This document shows, piece after piece, positions 11,579 to 23,500 of a stretch of 64,000 nt of DNA. The notes beneath the pieces are model-generated. The model was not told where the DNA came from. It did not search any database and worked only from the letters and a program-made list of their open reading frames with translations. The stretch is taken from the NCBI RefSeq assembly GCF_033807715.1, contig NC_084587.1, positions 16,474,017 to 16,538,016 of the forward strand, given 5' to 3'. The stretch's first letter is position 1, and every line of letters starts with the position of its first letter. This stretch comes from Cololabis saira. Lineage: Eukaryota; Chordata; Actinopteri; Beloniformes; Belonidae. Made by a program: the position numbers and the translations under genes.

Positions 11579-14500
11579 TCAGATATTTGCTGACAGGAAC
11601 GGTGAAAAGAAAAAGTCAAATGCAAATTTGATGGCTTTCATGGTGGTACGCCGCCAGTTTCTCTCTATCTTCACTTGCCTGCCTCCAATCAGGTTCGAAT
11701 TAACACAGTCCAGACAGTGGATAGCCTTCAACTCAAAGACTGGAGCTCTGCCTCCCAAACGGCCCTCCAGTTTAGTGCTGAACTCCACGACATTACCAGG
11801 TCTGAGATTCAGCAGAACTTGTTTAAACTCATTGCTGGCCATCATGATTATATCCCTGGCTGGGTCCTCCGGCCCTGCAGTTCCATCCCGGATCATCCCC
11901 AGCGTCACCTCAAATCGATAGCTGTCAAACTTCTTGATGTGACAGGTGTACATGGCCAGAGCCTTGAGCTGACACAACTCCTCCTCTTGCTTTTGAAGCA
12001 GCTTGGACAGCGGAGCCACGTGTTCTGCAGAAGTCACTTCTGCAGCTGTTAGGTTCACCAACGTAGCATTCTTTGGCTCACATTTGGGATATGATTCACC
12101 GTACACGCAGCGCAGCCAATCTCCCATGAACACCGGCAACATGCTGATGACCGAGCGGGCCCCGTTCTCTATGTCAGCTACACGTACACTCTTGAAACGG
12201 CCGGACCAGGTAACTCTGTGTCCATGCAGGTGGCTACAGAAGATCTGTGTGTTGGCGATGCCCTTCGCTTCCCACGATGGAGGCCCACAGACTTCGCTAT
12301 ACTGGTTCCAAGTCAAGGTGGAGTTATACATCTTAAACTGTCCTTCTGAGTGGTACACGTAGACAGAGAAGAAAAAGATAACCATTGAAATGCACAGTAG
12401 GATTAATTTAACGGGCCCGCGCTGCGTCAGTGAACGGAACACATCCAGAATGGACATGCTGAACCGCGTCCAGAGGCGCAGCATGACCGGGATCGCACAC
12501 ACCACCAGGGTCACGACCATCTTTGTCAGCTCCAGCTCCAGGAACCATTTGAAGAGCTGGACGAGGAGCATGGCCGCCAGGCCGAATGCCAAAACAGGCA
12601 GCGCAAACAGGAAGAGAAAGTACGCTACGCAGGTGCGGATCAAACCCACAGCCGAGGAGTTCTGGAGGAGGACCGCTGAGAACTCACACCACATGAAGCA
12701 CACAAGGTATGGAATCAGGAAGCAGTAGGTCCCGCGGAAACCACGCGTCCTCGCCATGCTGAGAGGCGAAAAGGAAGGAAAAAGTTATCTTTAGCCATCT
12801 CCGACACAGCATGGACAAAAGAGGGGCTAACAATCAATGTAAAGAGCTGATACGACTAAAAATACACCTCACCTGAAGAACAAGTAGAACATGTAAACAT
12901 ACAGGAAACAGGGGAGGCTGAGCTTCAGCACCACAGACTCCCCGAGTGGCACTGTGACAAAGGTTCGTCCCATGAAGTGGAGCACTGTCATGGTCTCTGG
13001 CAGGAGCTGGGTCAGGGCACACACATTTGATGCTACCTGAATTAAAAAAAAAAAGAAGAAATTTACTTAGTTACACTTGTGGCCTCATTATTTAGTATTC
13101 CAAACAATCTTTCTGATTCATGTATTAACAACTTGAGTTTAAAACAGAATAGTGCTCGACAATAGAACCGCATCCTTTTAATGCTGCCGGCAACGACAAC
13201 AACAAGTTGTAGTTGACGTATCACTGCAGAAAGAGCACCTTTAGAAACAAGTCTAGTGTTCCTAAATCTAGTCAGTCATTTAAAAGAAAAATATCTCTGC
13301 CAATGGGGTCAGAAAAAAGGACTAGAAATACTAAAACTAGCCAAATAATGTGTCCTCTATCGAAAAGGTGGGACTAGTTTTTGCATGGTGTCGTCACTAG
13401 CTAATCTTCATATAGGGCTTCGTCGCCAAGTTGCATTTTGGGACGCGGCAGCCATGTTGGCAGCCTCATGAGTGTAAACAAACCGCAGTGTAGTAGCAGT
13501 GTGGTAGCAGTGTGGTAGCAGTGTGGTAGCACCAAGTAAACAGATTGAACGCAAAAAAAAATGTTAAAATGCCGGAAAGGAACTGGAATTTACCGGGATA
13601 CCTTAAGAAAGGAAGCCAGAGACTGGTATATGGAGAAAATAAGGATTATTAACGGTTTGGATCCATATGAAATCCTTACTAAAGAGTGGAGCTCCGACGA
13701 GGACTTACTGGCGCAGTTCTGCACAACCGACGTCTTTGGCTACCTTGTTAGCGGTGTGAGCGCCTACACTTCAGAGCAGTTCCGTTGTTATAAGTCATTG
13801 GAGTCTCATGTGCAGTTCACAAATGGATGGGGGCAGGAGCTTCAGATTATAAAGCCGGCAAACAGTGGGAACGCGGTTATCCGGTCAAAGGTAAGCTGCG
13901 CTCCATTCTAGCAACTGTTAGTGCTTTGTTAGTAGCAGCATGCACACGTGTGCTTTTAACTAAGAAAATAATAACGGAAAGTAATGATTACAAGTAAGAC
14001 ACAACGAAGAGGGAGCATGTCTGTACACACGTCAAGACGACCAAGCCCTATTAGAGTTTGACCTGGTCTTAAACAATTGTGTGTTGTAAAAAAGTCATGG
14101 CACCTCTTAAACCTGTCGCACTGTTGTTTTTTCACTGCGACTGAAGGTTAGCAGGACCTCTTCAGTCACTTCTGAGGCGATACTCTAATAGACGATCTTG
14201 TGACGTAAGTGTCGGTAAGATCAACTAACAGTGAATGTAGTAGGCGTAGTTTTAAAGGTGATGGATTGTACAGAAACAAGCTTAAACTGAACTCTAGGAA
14301 GCGCTCGACTGAAAAGATAAATATTCATGTGGGAAAGATGAAAATTACTGGAAGCTTTGATACTTATAAAATCCCAAAAACACAAAGGTCTGTGTCTTTA
14401 AATGTTTATCTCTCCCAATATTTACACAGATTTATCAATATTTCGTGGCTGGAGCGCCTCTACAGCTGGACAGCTTTACAGTTAAAAGTCACTAGAAGCT

Positions 14501-17500
14501 CACATTTTGTTAAAACTGGTTGAGTACATGATCTGGAAACTTAAGAAACTCTGAAAAGTGCATTGTTAAGATAGTGCCAGCATTTGAGAATACTGAGGAC
14601 AGGGTTAACATATATACTTTCATTTACTGTTTAGCCTTATTTAAAATTGAATAATGTCTTCTATGCAAACAAATCATGCACCGTCTGTGAATTCCTTGGT
14701 TCTGGCTTCGGGAATATAATCAAAACAAATAAAACCCATTCTCTAATTATTTTATTGTGTCGTGAACGGACGTTATAAAAGACAAAACAACAAAATTCCT
14801 CCTCCCAAGGCTTAAAAGTGCAAAAATAAGTGGGAAAAATAAGAATGACAACACTTTTTGTCACCCCGTCTCATCCAGGACTGCAACCACGGCCATCTAG
14901 CAATGTTCTCACACCTGCCAACCTCTGTGTCGCCTTCATGCTCTAATGAACTGAATGAACGACTTATTAGATGTTAGAAATTGAATCTGTAAGGGAAACT
15001 GCAGTCTTAATAGTGAGAGCATAGAGATACTGCACAATGACATTTGCAGTTAAACTATAGAAACATGTAGAACAGTCCTCGTGCTCCTCTAAACCTTCAT
15101 ACTACATACCTCTATGAACAAAGCCCGACGTGCGTACGTTGCAGCAGCTGGGCTGAGGCTGTTGTAGCTGACAGCAGTGAAAAACATGGCCACTGTGGAG
15201 AGCTCGGAGCAGGGGATCCATTTCTTGTCAGCAACGGGGAAGGAAAAGATGACGAAGAATACGGACAGGATAAAATAAAGGTACGGCTCCAGATTGTTCC
15301 AGCCGAAGTTGCTCTCTGCTTGCTCCATGTCGAGGCCGGGTTCAAAACGAATCAGCAGCGATGTCAGGGCTCGGAAGTTCTCCCAAGTCTGAAAGATAAA
15401 AGGTTGATCCCAGGAGACCAGTCTTTGAAAGCGTAACACGAACCATCGCAACATCCTCGTCTCTTTTGAGACGAGATGATTGCTCGTTTCATAGGCTGAT
15501 CAAGCCCCCTCCCACAACCTATTCCTATTACTAGATGCATGTGAGCAAATGCCCTCAGCAGAACCTCTCGCTACAATTCAGGCCATGATTCAGTCATCTT
15601 TGGTCAAGATAAACGCTGGTGGAGCGATGACATGGGTGGGGACTGAGAAGAACTGAAGAACAAAGAGACTGTGTGGGGTCAGTCAGTCAGCCTGACCAAC
15701 AACAAATCGGACTGTGCAACAACCAGGACAGTGCAATAACTCTGTGTAATATTACACAACACTCTTTTCTATCCATATAATTCTATTTATGGCATTGCAC
15801 TTTTTATTTTTTATTTTTTATTTCTATTTTTGTTTTTATTGTTTTTTTAATCGTATTATCTTTATATGTGTGTTTGGTTTTTGAGGTGTTTGATTTATAT
15901 ATGACAGTGTTGTGTGAGAGTGAGATGGAGATGTAAATTTCCTCGAGGGAACCTCCCAAAGGGATTAATAAAATCATCTGAATCTGAATCTGAATCTGAA
16001 TTAAACAGTTGTTGCTATATAGTTTTCTCAACACCACTGTTTGTCCATCCTGGCTAATGCCTTAATGACCGATGGCCACACCAGCATCCTACCACCACCT
16101 GACTTGAAGTGATGCCCTCTGTCCACCAGAAGATGTCCATCCAACCATGTTGCTCCCTTTTCATATTCCATACTCCTACTGAAAAACATTTTTTGTTTTA
16201 GGCGCTAACAAGCTTTATATTTGAATTTAGGATCCTTTTAGACTCTTCCCAATGAGCTTCTTGCTGTTAATACTTTGTCACAGAGATTTATTGCCTGGTT
16301 GTCAAAAACCTAGCATTCCTTTTAAAAATCAAACGAAGTGGATTAAGATGGACTAGTTGTGATATCGGGGAAATCACACTCCTCAGCCTCCCGGGGAAAG
16401 TCTATTCCAGGGTGCTGGAGAGGAGAATTCGGCCGATAGTCGAACCTCGGATTCAAGAGGAACAATGCGGTTTTCGCCCTGGCCGTGGAACGCTGGACCA
16501 GCTCTACACCCTCCGCAGGGTGCTCGAGGGTGCATGGGAGTTTGCCCAACCAGTCCACATGTGTTTTGTGGACTTGGAGAAGGCTTTCGACCGTGTCCCA
16601 CGTGGCATCCTGTGGGGGGTGCTCCGAGAGTATGGGGTCGGAGGCCCTCTGCTGAGGGCTGTACGGTCCCTGTATGACCGGAGCAGGAGCTTGGTTCGCA
16701 TTGCCGGCAGTAAGTCAGACCTGTTCCCGGTGCGTGTTGGACTCCGGCAGGGCTGCCCTTTGTCACCGGTTCTGTTCATTATTTTTATGGACAGAATTTC
16801 TAGGCGCAGCCAGGGGCCGGAGGGGGTACGGTTCGGGAGCCACTTGATTTCATCTCTGCTTTTTGCAGATGATGTGGTCTTGTTGGCTCCCTCGAGCCAG
16901 GACCTTCAGCATGCACTGGGGCGGTTTGCAGCCGAGTGTGAAGCGGCTGGGATGAGAATCAGCACCTCTGAGGCCATGGTTCTCGACCGGAAAAAGGTGG
17001 CTTGCACTCTCCAGGTCGGGGGAGAGTTCCTGCCTCAGGTGGAGGAGTTTAAGTATCTTGGGGTCTTGTTCACGAGTGAGGGGAGAACGGAGCGCGAGAT
17101 CGACAGGCGGATCGGTGCGGCGGCCGCAGTTATGCGGTCATTGTATCGGTCCGTCGTGGTGAAGAAGGAGCTGAGCCGAAAGGCAAAGCTCTCGATTTAC
17201 CGGTCGATCTACGTTCCCACCCTCACCTATGGTCATGAACTCTGGGTCATGACCGAAAGAACGGGATCCCGGATACAAGCGGCCGAAATGAGTTTCCTCC
17301 GCAGGGTGGCGGGGCGCTCCCTTAGAGATAGGGTGAGGAGCTCTGTCACCCGGGAGGAGCTCAGAGTAGAGCCGCTGCTCCTCCACATCGAGAGGAGTCA
17401 GCTGAGGTGGCTCGGGCACCTGTATAGGATGCCCCCTGGACGCCTCCCTCGTGAGGTGTTCCGGGCATGTCCCACCGGGAGGAGGCCCCGAGGAAGACCC

Positions 17501-20500
17501 AGGACACGCTGGAGTGACTACATCACTCGGCTGGCCTGGGAACGCCTTGGAGTCCCCCCGGAAGAGCTGGAGGAAGTGTCCGGGGAGAGGGAAGTCTGGG
17601 GATCCCTGCTCCGACTGCTGCCCCCGCGACCCGGACTCGGATAATGCGGTGGACAATGGATGGATGAATGGATGGATAGTCGTGATATCCATCCTAGTAC
17701 AATAACTGAACAAAAAGAGGAAAAGAAGAAAGAAAACATAAAAGCAAACATTCACCTTGCTGCTCTGGAAAACGCGCAGCGTGCAAATGATCATTGAGAT
17801 GAAGGAGAGGTAGAAGACGAGTAGAGGGATCACCACAGCGAACAAGTCCACCGTCAGGTTGCTGATGATGAAGAAGAAGATGAGCGCATTGACGTGCTGC
17901 GTGGGGATGATCGTGCTCAGCCACTGGACCCCGGCCCGCGACGCCCAGTCCACCAGGTGCTCCTTCATCTCGATGGTGGCTCGCAGAGGATACTGCAGCA
18001 TCTGATGTCAGAAGAGACGGACGCAACGATGACAGCAGTCAACAAATGATGTGGAAAAAAACCCAAATGACTTAAACAAAACCCTCCAGCGGGTTATCTG
18101 AATACCATCAAGCGGGACTTCATGTCCATGGCCCTTTTCATGGCTCCGGTGTGGCCGGTGTCCAGCATCATCCCGGTGCAGTCGAAACTCCAAGACTTCC
18201 TGTTCATTCTTCGGTGTCCTGTTGGGCCTGGCTCCGTCTTACGCTTCAAAAGCACCGCCACACACACACAAAAACTGATGCAGAGCTCCATATTTATATA
18301 TATTTATATATCCATATACATAGAGGAATTTAATTAATAGTAAAAAACCACAATATTTCGCAGATCAGATAGTGCTCACTAGAACCGTCAATAAATATCC
18401 AGCCAGACAATCATGTTATGATCATTTGCTGGCACCTAAGCCAAGAACAAACTTTTTAAAACACACTGTTATATACAGAGCTATCACAGGATGGAACACA
18501 TTACCGAATAACATCAAATATATTACATCAAAATACAGTTTTAAAAAGGTAGCAAAAGACTTTTTACATAAAATTCAATGAGTAACAAATATATCACATG
18601 CTATAATTTATTACAGGAATTTATTTGTTGGTTATACTTCGTGGTATTGTAATGACTGTATGGTTCCTTTTTTTTTGTACCACCAATGTATTTTAGACAG
18701 AAAGTTTGCCGTTTGTGTATATTATGACTCGGTGTTACAGTGATCCAGAACAGCGATAAATGTGTGTGTGTATGGACTATGTTCTTTTAAAATTGCATTG
18801 GGGACCCCAGGAAGAATAGCTGATGTTGTGACATCAGCTAACGGGGATCCTATAAATAAACAAATATTTACACAATACTGAATTCTAAAAGAAATAAAGT
18901 TGGAAGTGACTGTTTTGGTGAGAGATTGTTATGATTGTTATTTGTACCTTGTCACCACTGTCCCGTGGTGCAGAGCTTCCGCCTGTGGCCTGACTCCCAC
19001 TTTGAGGAGCAGGCGGGACGATACCTTGTGCATAATTTTTCGTCATCTCAACAAAGTCATCCAGATCCATCATCTGGTTGGCTAGGATGATACAAAAGAG
19101 CCTTTAATAAATAAATAAATAAATAAAAAATTGAGTTTCTACATTTTGTGCTGCTTTCTAACTCTTTTGAGATACCCACAGTCATTGCTGACCATGCTCT
19201 CCAGCACTCTCTGGGTCTGGCCTGAAGTCGGGGCGGGAATCCTGCTTGCACTGCCCCCTGTCGTTGAGGAGAGAGCAGTGTGTCAGTGAGTTATAAACAG
19301 TCCCTGGATGCCTGCGCGTAACGTGACACTGCACACTGCACACTGAGACAGCTGCATGCCCTGAAATTACAAATGAGACTGCAGCCCTCCGAGCAGCCTG
19401 CACTACACCACAGAGGGCTGTCATCACAACGCACAAAAATACGTGATGCATGTACGGTATCTTCAGCCACATGTTTGTAACCGTGTAAACCTTTTACCCT
19501 GCACTGTGTCCACTTGGCTGACATTTTGAATCATCTCAGATACTGCCACTTTCTTCTTTCTGTCCGGGTTGAGCTTCCAGTACATCATCATGGCCGCTTT
19601 GCGCACTGCCAGTTCAAACTTGCTCTCCGTTGACAAGGTGCGAACGTCAGCCTCATTCTCTGGAGTAATTCCTTGCAGAAGACACCAGGGAGTTATTGAA
19701 CTGCTTATATAAAGACACAGAAGAAGATGAAGAAGCATTCGATGAATTTAGTAAACCTGAACCTGTTTTATGGATCCAGCAGCGCCGAAGGAGTCTCGCT
19801 GCAGCCCTTCTTCCCTGTTTAGCTGCTTTTATCAGCCAGTTAACGGCCAGTTGATTGTTTATTTCTGCATCTTCCTCTTCAGCAAGAGACAAGTAGTGCT
19901 GACCCAGCTGAAGGGAAGCATAGAGGTAAAAGCAGCATTTTAACACAAGTGTCTTAAAGATAGACAGATTTCTTGCACAAAAAAAGCTGAAATCTTGAGT
20001 AAAATGTAATACAATGCAAAATGCAATAATGTGCAATTTAGTTAAATCTGTTTTGAAGTAAAAGTCAAACGAACAAAACGTCTCACGTGTTGAAATGTTC
20101 TTAAAGCAACAAAGAAACAAAACACTAAAACAGGCTACAATAAACCAACAAATATCCCAGAGAAGCTGAGTCATTTACACGTAAAGCCAAGGAAAGGGTT
20201 ACCAGTCTCTAAATAACTTTGAAAGCAAATAGTTCAACAATTTAAGATGAATAATTCTCAAGCTGAAATTGAAACCTGGAAAATGTGGGTGTTTTATGAT
20301 CATTTCATTATAAGAGTCATACAGGGAGGATAAAACAGCTAAGACGCGCATCCCAATGTCACTTCAGTGAATGCTGGTTTGTCACTGGATCTGCTCATGC
20401 AGTTAAGAGAACATTCCAGATTTAAAACAACCCTACAGTATAGTAAAGGCTGTAAAATGTCTTTAAAAGTAAGGGAACTTGGCTAATTTGACTGAGAATG

Positions 20501-23500
20501 GAATATATGTTTGCGTCAAAAGGAAAATAATTGTTGTACATGTCATACCACTGAAGGGATATTGAGGACAGGGTCCCTACAAACAAGCCAAGGACGTTTT
20601 AAATTTTGGACCTGGAGAGGGCATTCAACAACATCGCCCAGGCACTCCTGTGGGGGATTACTCCAGGAGTGTGGGGTAGCAGAGTCCCATATACAGGTCC
20701 CCGTAAATCCAGTGCCAGAGCCTACAGTCCGAATGGTGAGTTGGATTTGTTTCCAGTGAGAGTTGGACTCCACCAAAGCTGTGCTTTATCACTGATACTG
20801 TTCATTACTTTTATGGATATAATTTCTGGGCACAACAGAGGGGGGAATGGGGTCTGCTTTTTGAAGATGATGTGGTTCTGTCAGCTTCATCAGGACAAGA
20901 CCTGCAACTTTTACAACAGCAGTTTGCAACCGGATGTGAAGCAGCTGGGATGAGTATCAGCACCTCCAAATATGAGACCATGGTCCTCAGCTGGAAAGGG
21001 GTGGAGTATTGAGCCGTGAGTAGTGACCGAAAGAACGAGAACATGTATACAAGCGGCAGGGTGTCTGGACTCTTCTTTAGAGATGGGCTGGAAGCTCGGC
21101 TCAGAGTAGAGCCACTGCTCTTCCACATCGAGAGGAGAGTCAGATGAGGTGGCTCGGGCATCTGGTGAGGATTCCTCCCTCATGAGGTCTTCAAGGCACA
21201 TCCCACTGGGATAAGATGTTCTCTTGGCTGGTCACAGAACGGTCTGGGCTTCCCTGCCTAGACTACTGTCCCAACCCAAAGTGGAAGATATGGATGGATG
21301 GATGGAAAAAAATTCCAACGTTTTTGTAAAGTCGTCCATACCCTGCCATCCAAATGAAGTCTTAATCAGTAAATATTTGCTCTTTTGACAAATTGTGGAC
21401 AATATTTCTCCGCAATAAAAGAATCTGAGTGCCTAACTGGCCTGCTTGCAGTCCACACCTGCTACCTCATGCATGTGGTTCCCTACTCTAGTCTCAGTTT
21501 AAATTCCACAATATTGTCTCACAACAATGAACCATTAAGTGGGCAATAATTAACAAACGTAATATATGAATTCAACAAAAAGAAAACAAAAACAATGCTT
21601 AGAATAAAACAAAGAAAGAAAGAAAAACTTTGACTACAGCACATCTTCTTCTCCAAGGTCCTCCACTGCCTAATGTTCAAGTGACCTCTATTACAGAAAT
21701 GACAGAGAATCTGAAGCTGATGTCCGCCAAGATTAAAGACAATGTGATCAGAGATAGCCAACAGTATATATCCATATACGCATTAGGGTCTAGTGGCAAA
21801 CTGGCAAATAAAGCAGGAACAAAGACTGGTGAGAGGTGGGTGTAGAAAGAATATTCTTTTTATTCTTTCGCGTCAGCTTTGTGATCAAAATAATGCTTCC
21901 CCCTTTTTGACAGTGTATTTATCTTTGTGGGATTAAGGCCAAACGTCACCACAGCTGATGCAATTATCCCTGAAAGGGTGGAAAGACAATAAGTCAGCCT
22001 GGACTTACAGACATTCTTCTGCTCAGCCTAGTTTTGCATAATGTACAGTTGCAGGAGAATAAAATGGATGAAGGGAGACCTAGATCCACATCTTGGCTGA
22101 GACCTGTCTCCATTTGCGGTTCTGCTTTGATAAAAACAGAAGGCTTAGACAAGAGGAAGGGAGGAGGCCGAGGCGGTTACATAAAGGATGCTTTGTGCTC
22201 AGGCGGTCAGGGCATGGGTGCAGAGTGGCTGCAATCCGGGAGCGCCACATCAGGGACAACCTTTCTGTCAGACACATCGAGCGGTGACTAAAGAGAGATT
22301 TTAAGAGCAGAAATGTCACAAGCAATTCTCAGCATCACAGCCACAGGAGTCAGCTGCAAAGTCCACTCTGGTTCAAGGTGACACCGAGGGCCGGCGTGAG
22401 AAGAATTCTGCTGAGCGCGAAAACGAGAAAAGCTGTGGGAGAAGATAACATCCCATCTGGTGGAGTAAAACTTTAATGAATCAGGTCACTGATGTCTTTA
22501 GCGTATTGGTAACCCAAGAGAGAATGGCCAGCAGAAGACCAGCCTCCGTGACTCCCACCCTGTGGTTGTTGATCACAGTCTGCCTTCGGACACACTGACG
22601 AATACTCCTACATCAGCATGCTGCGCGTTGACTTCAGTTAAAAGAGAAGAACATATCCCTGGGCACATCCTTGTGATCCCGTTGCCACCCCTTTAATGGC
22701 CAACCAACAGGGGCAGCTGAGGCCTCACTGACATATCAAGTAACTGATTTCTAATCTTAACAGTCGGAGCAGAACTTTCTCACAGTTATTATCAAAAGTG
22801 TGCTTTTGCTGGAGATGAACTCTGCCTTTCTTTGAAGTGCAGAACAGCTTCATGCTGTATATGTTTTGGATTTAGTGATGCAAGTGGACAGAATACACCG
22901 AATTAACGTAGTTAAGAACACAGAACACTGGTGCATGGCTCGATCTGATGCATGAGACATCTCTGAAACAGCAGACTCACTCTGCTCTGCAGGTTCAATG
23001 TGTCTGACCAGTTTTTATTTAGAAGAACAATGCATAATATCCAGTTTAGAGCTGCATGACTTGGCTCTTAAAATGTGGCTTTTAAATGCAAAGATTTTAC
23101 CTAATTATTCACATGCTGCCAAACAAAAACCATCTTCAGAATCACTTCTAAGTGCAGCAGTGTGTTGATGTATTAACTGGATCATCTTCCAAATGGCAGA
23201 AAATAGAAACGTACTGAGAGCCAGACCCGAGTCAACCAGCCGGACTGGCAACAATGCCAAGTGCCAGTGTCTCAATGTACTTTGACTCACCCGGGCCTGA
23301 GCTCTGGCATCGCCAGCGTTGGCCTTCTCCTCCAGCTGCTCCAGCTCCAACTCTTCATCCGGCTCTTCATCTAAAAAGATCACACGTTTCTTGGTCTTAT
23401 TTGCAACACAGGATACACAATATATATTTTTTATTACATCTGCAATGTGACTTGATACTTGTTTCCCAACATGCTGACTTCACAGCCAGCGGAGATCCGA

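Noticed and set aside
12834..13022. 62-residue Cys/His-rich frame on minus
   Set aside because: Out of frame with wolframin; the correct frame of this exon gives the [19 protein letters not shown] membrane part.
17138..17750. Extension of the wfs1 exon frame into a long open frame downstream
   Set aside because: After the GTGAAT donor at 17755 the frame runs into antisense Rex3 sequence; the next wolframin residues are found at 15388 instead.
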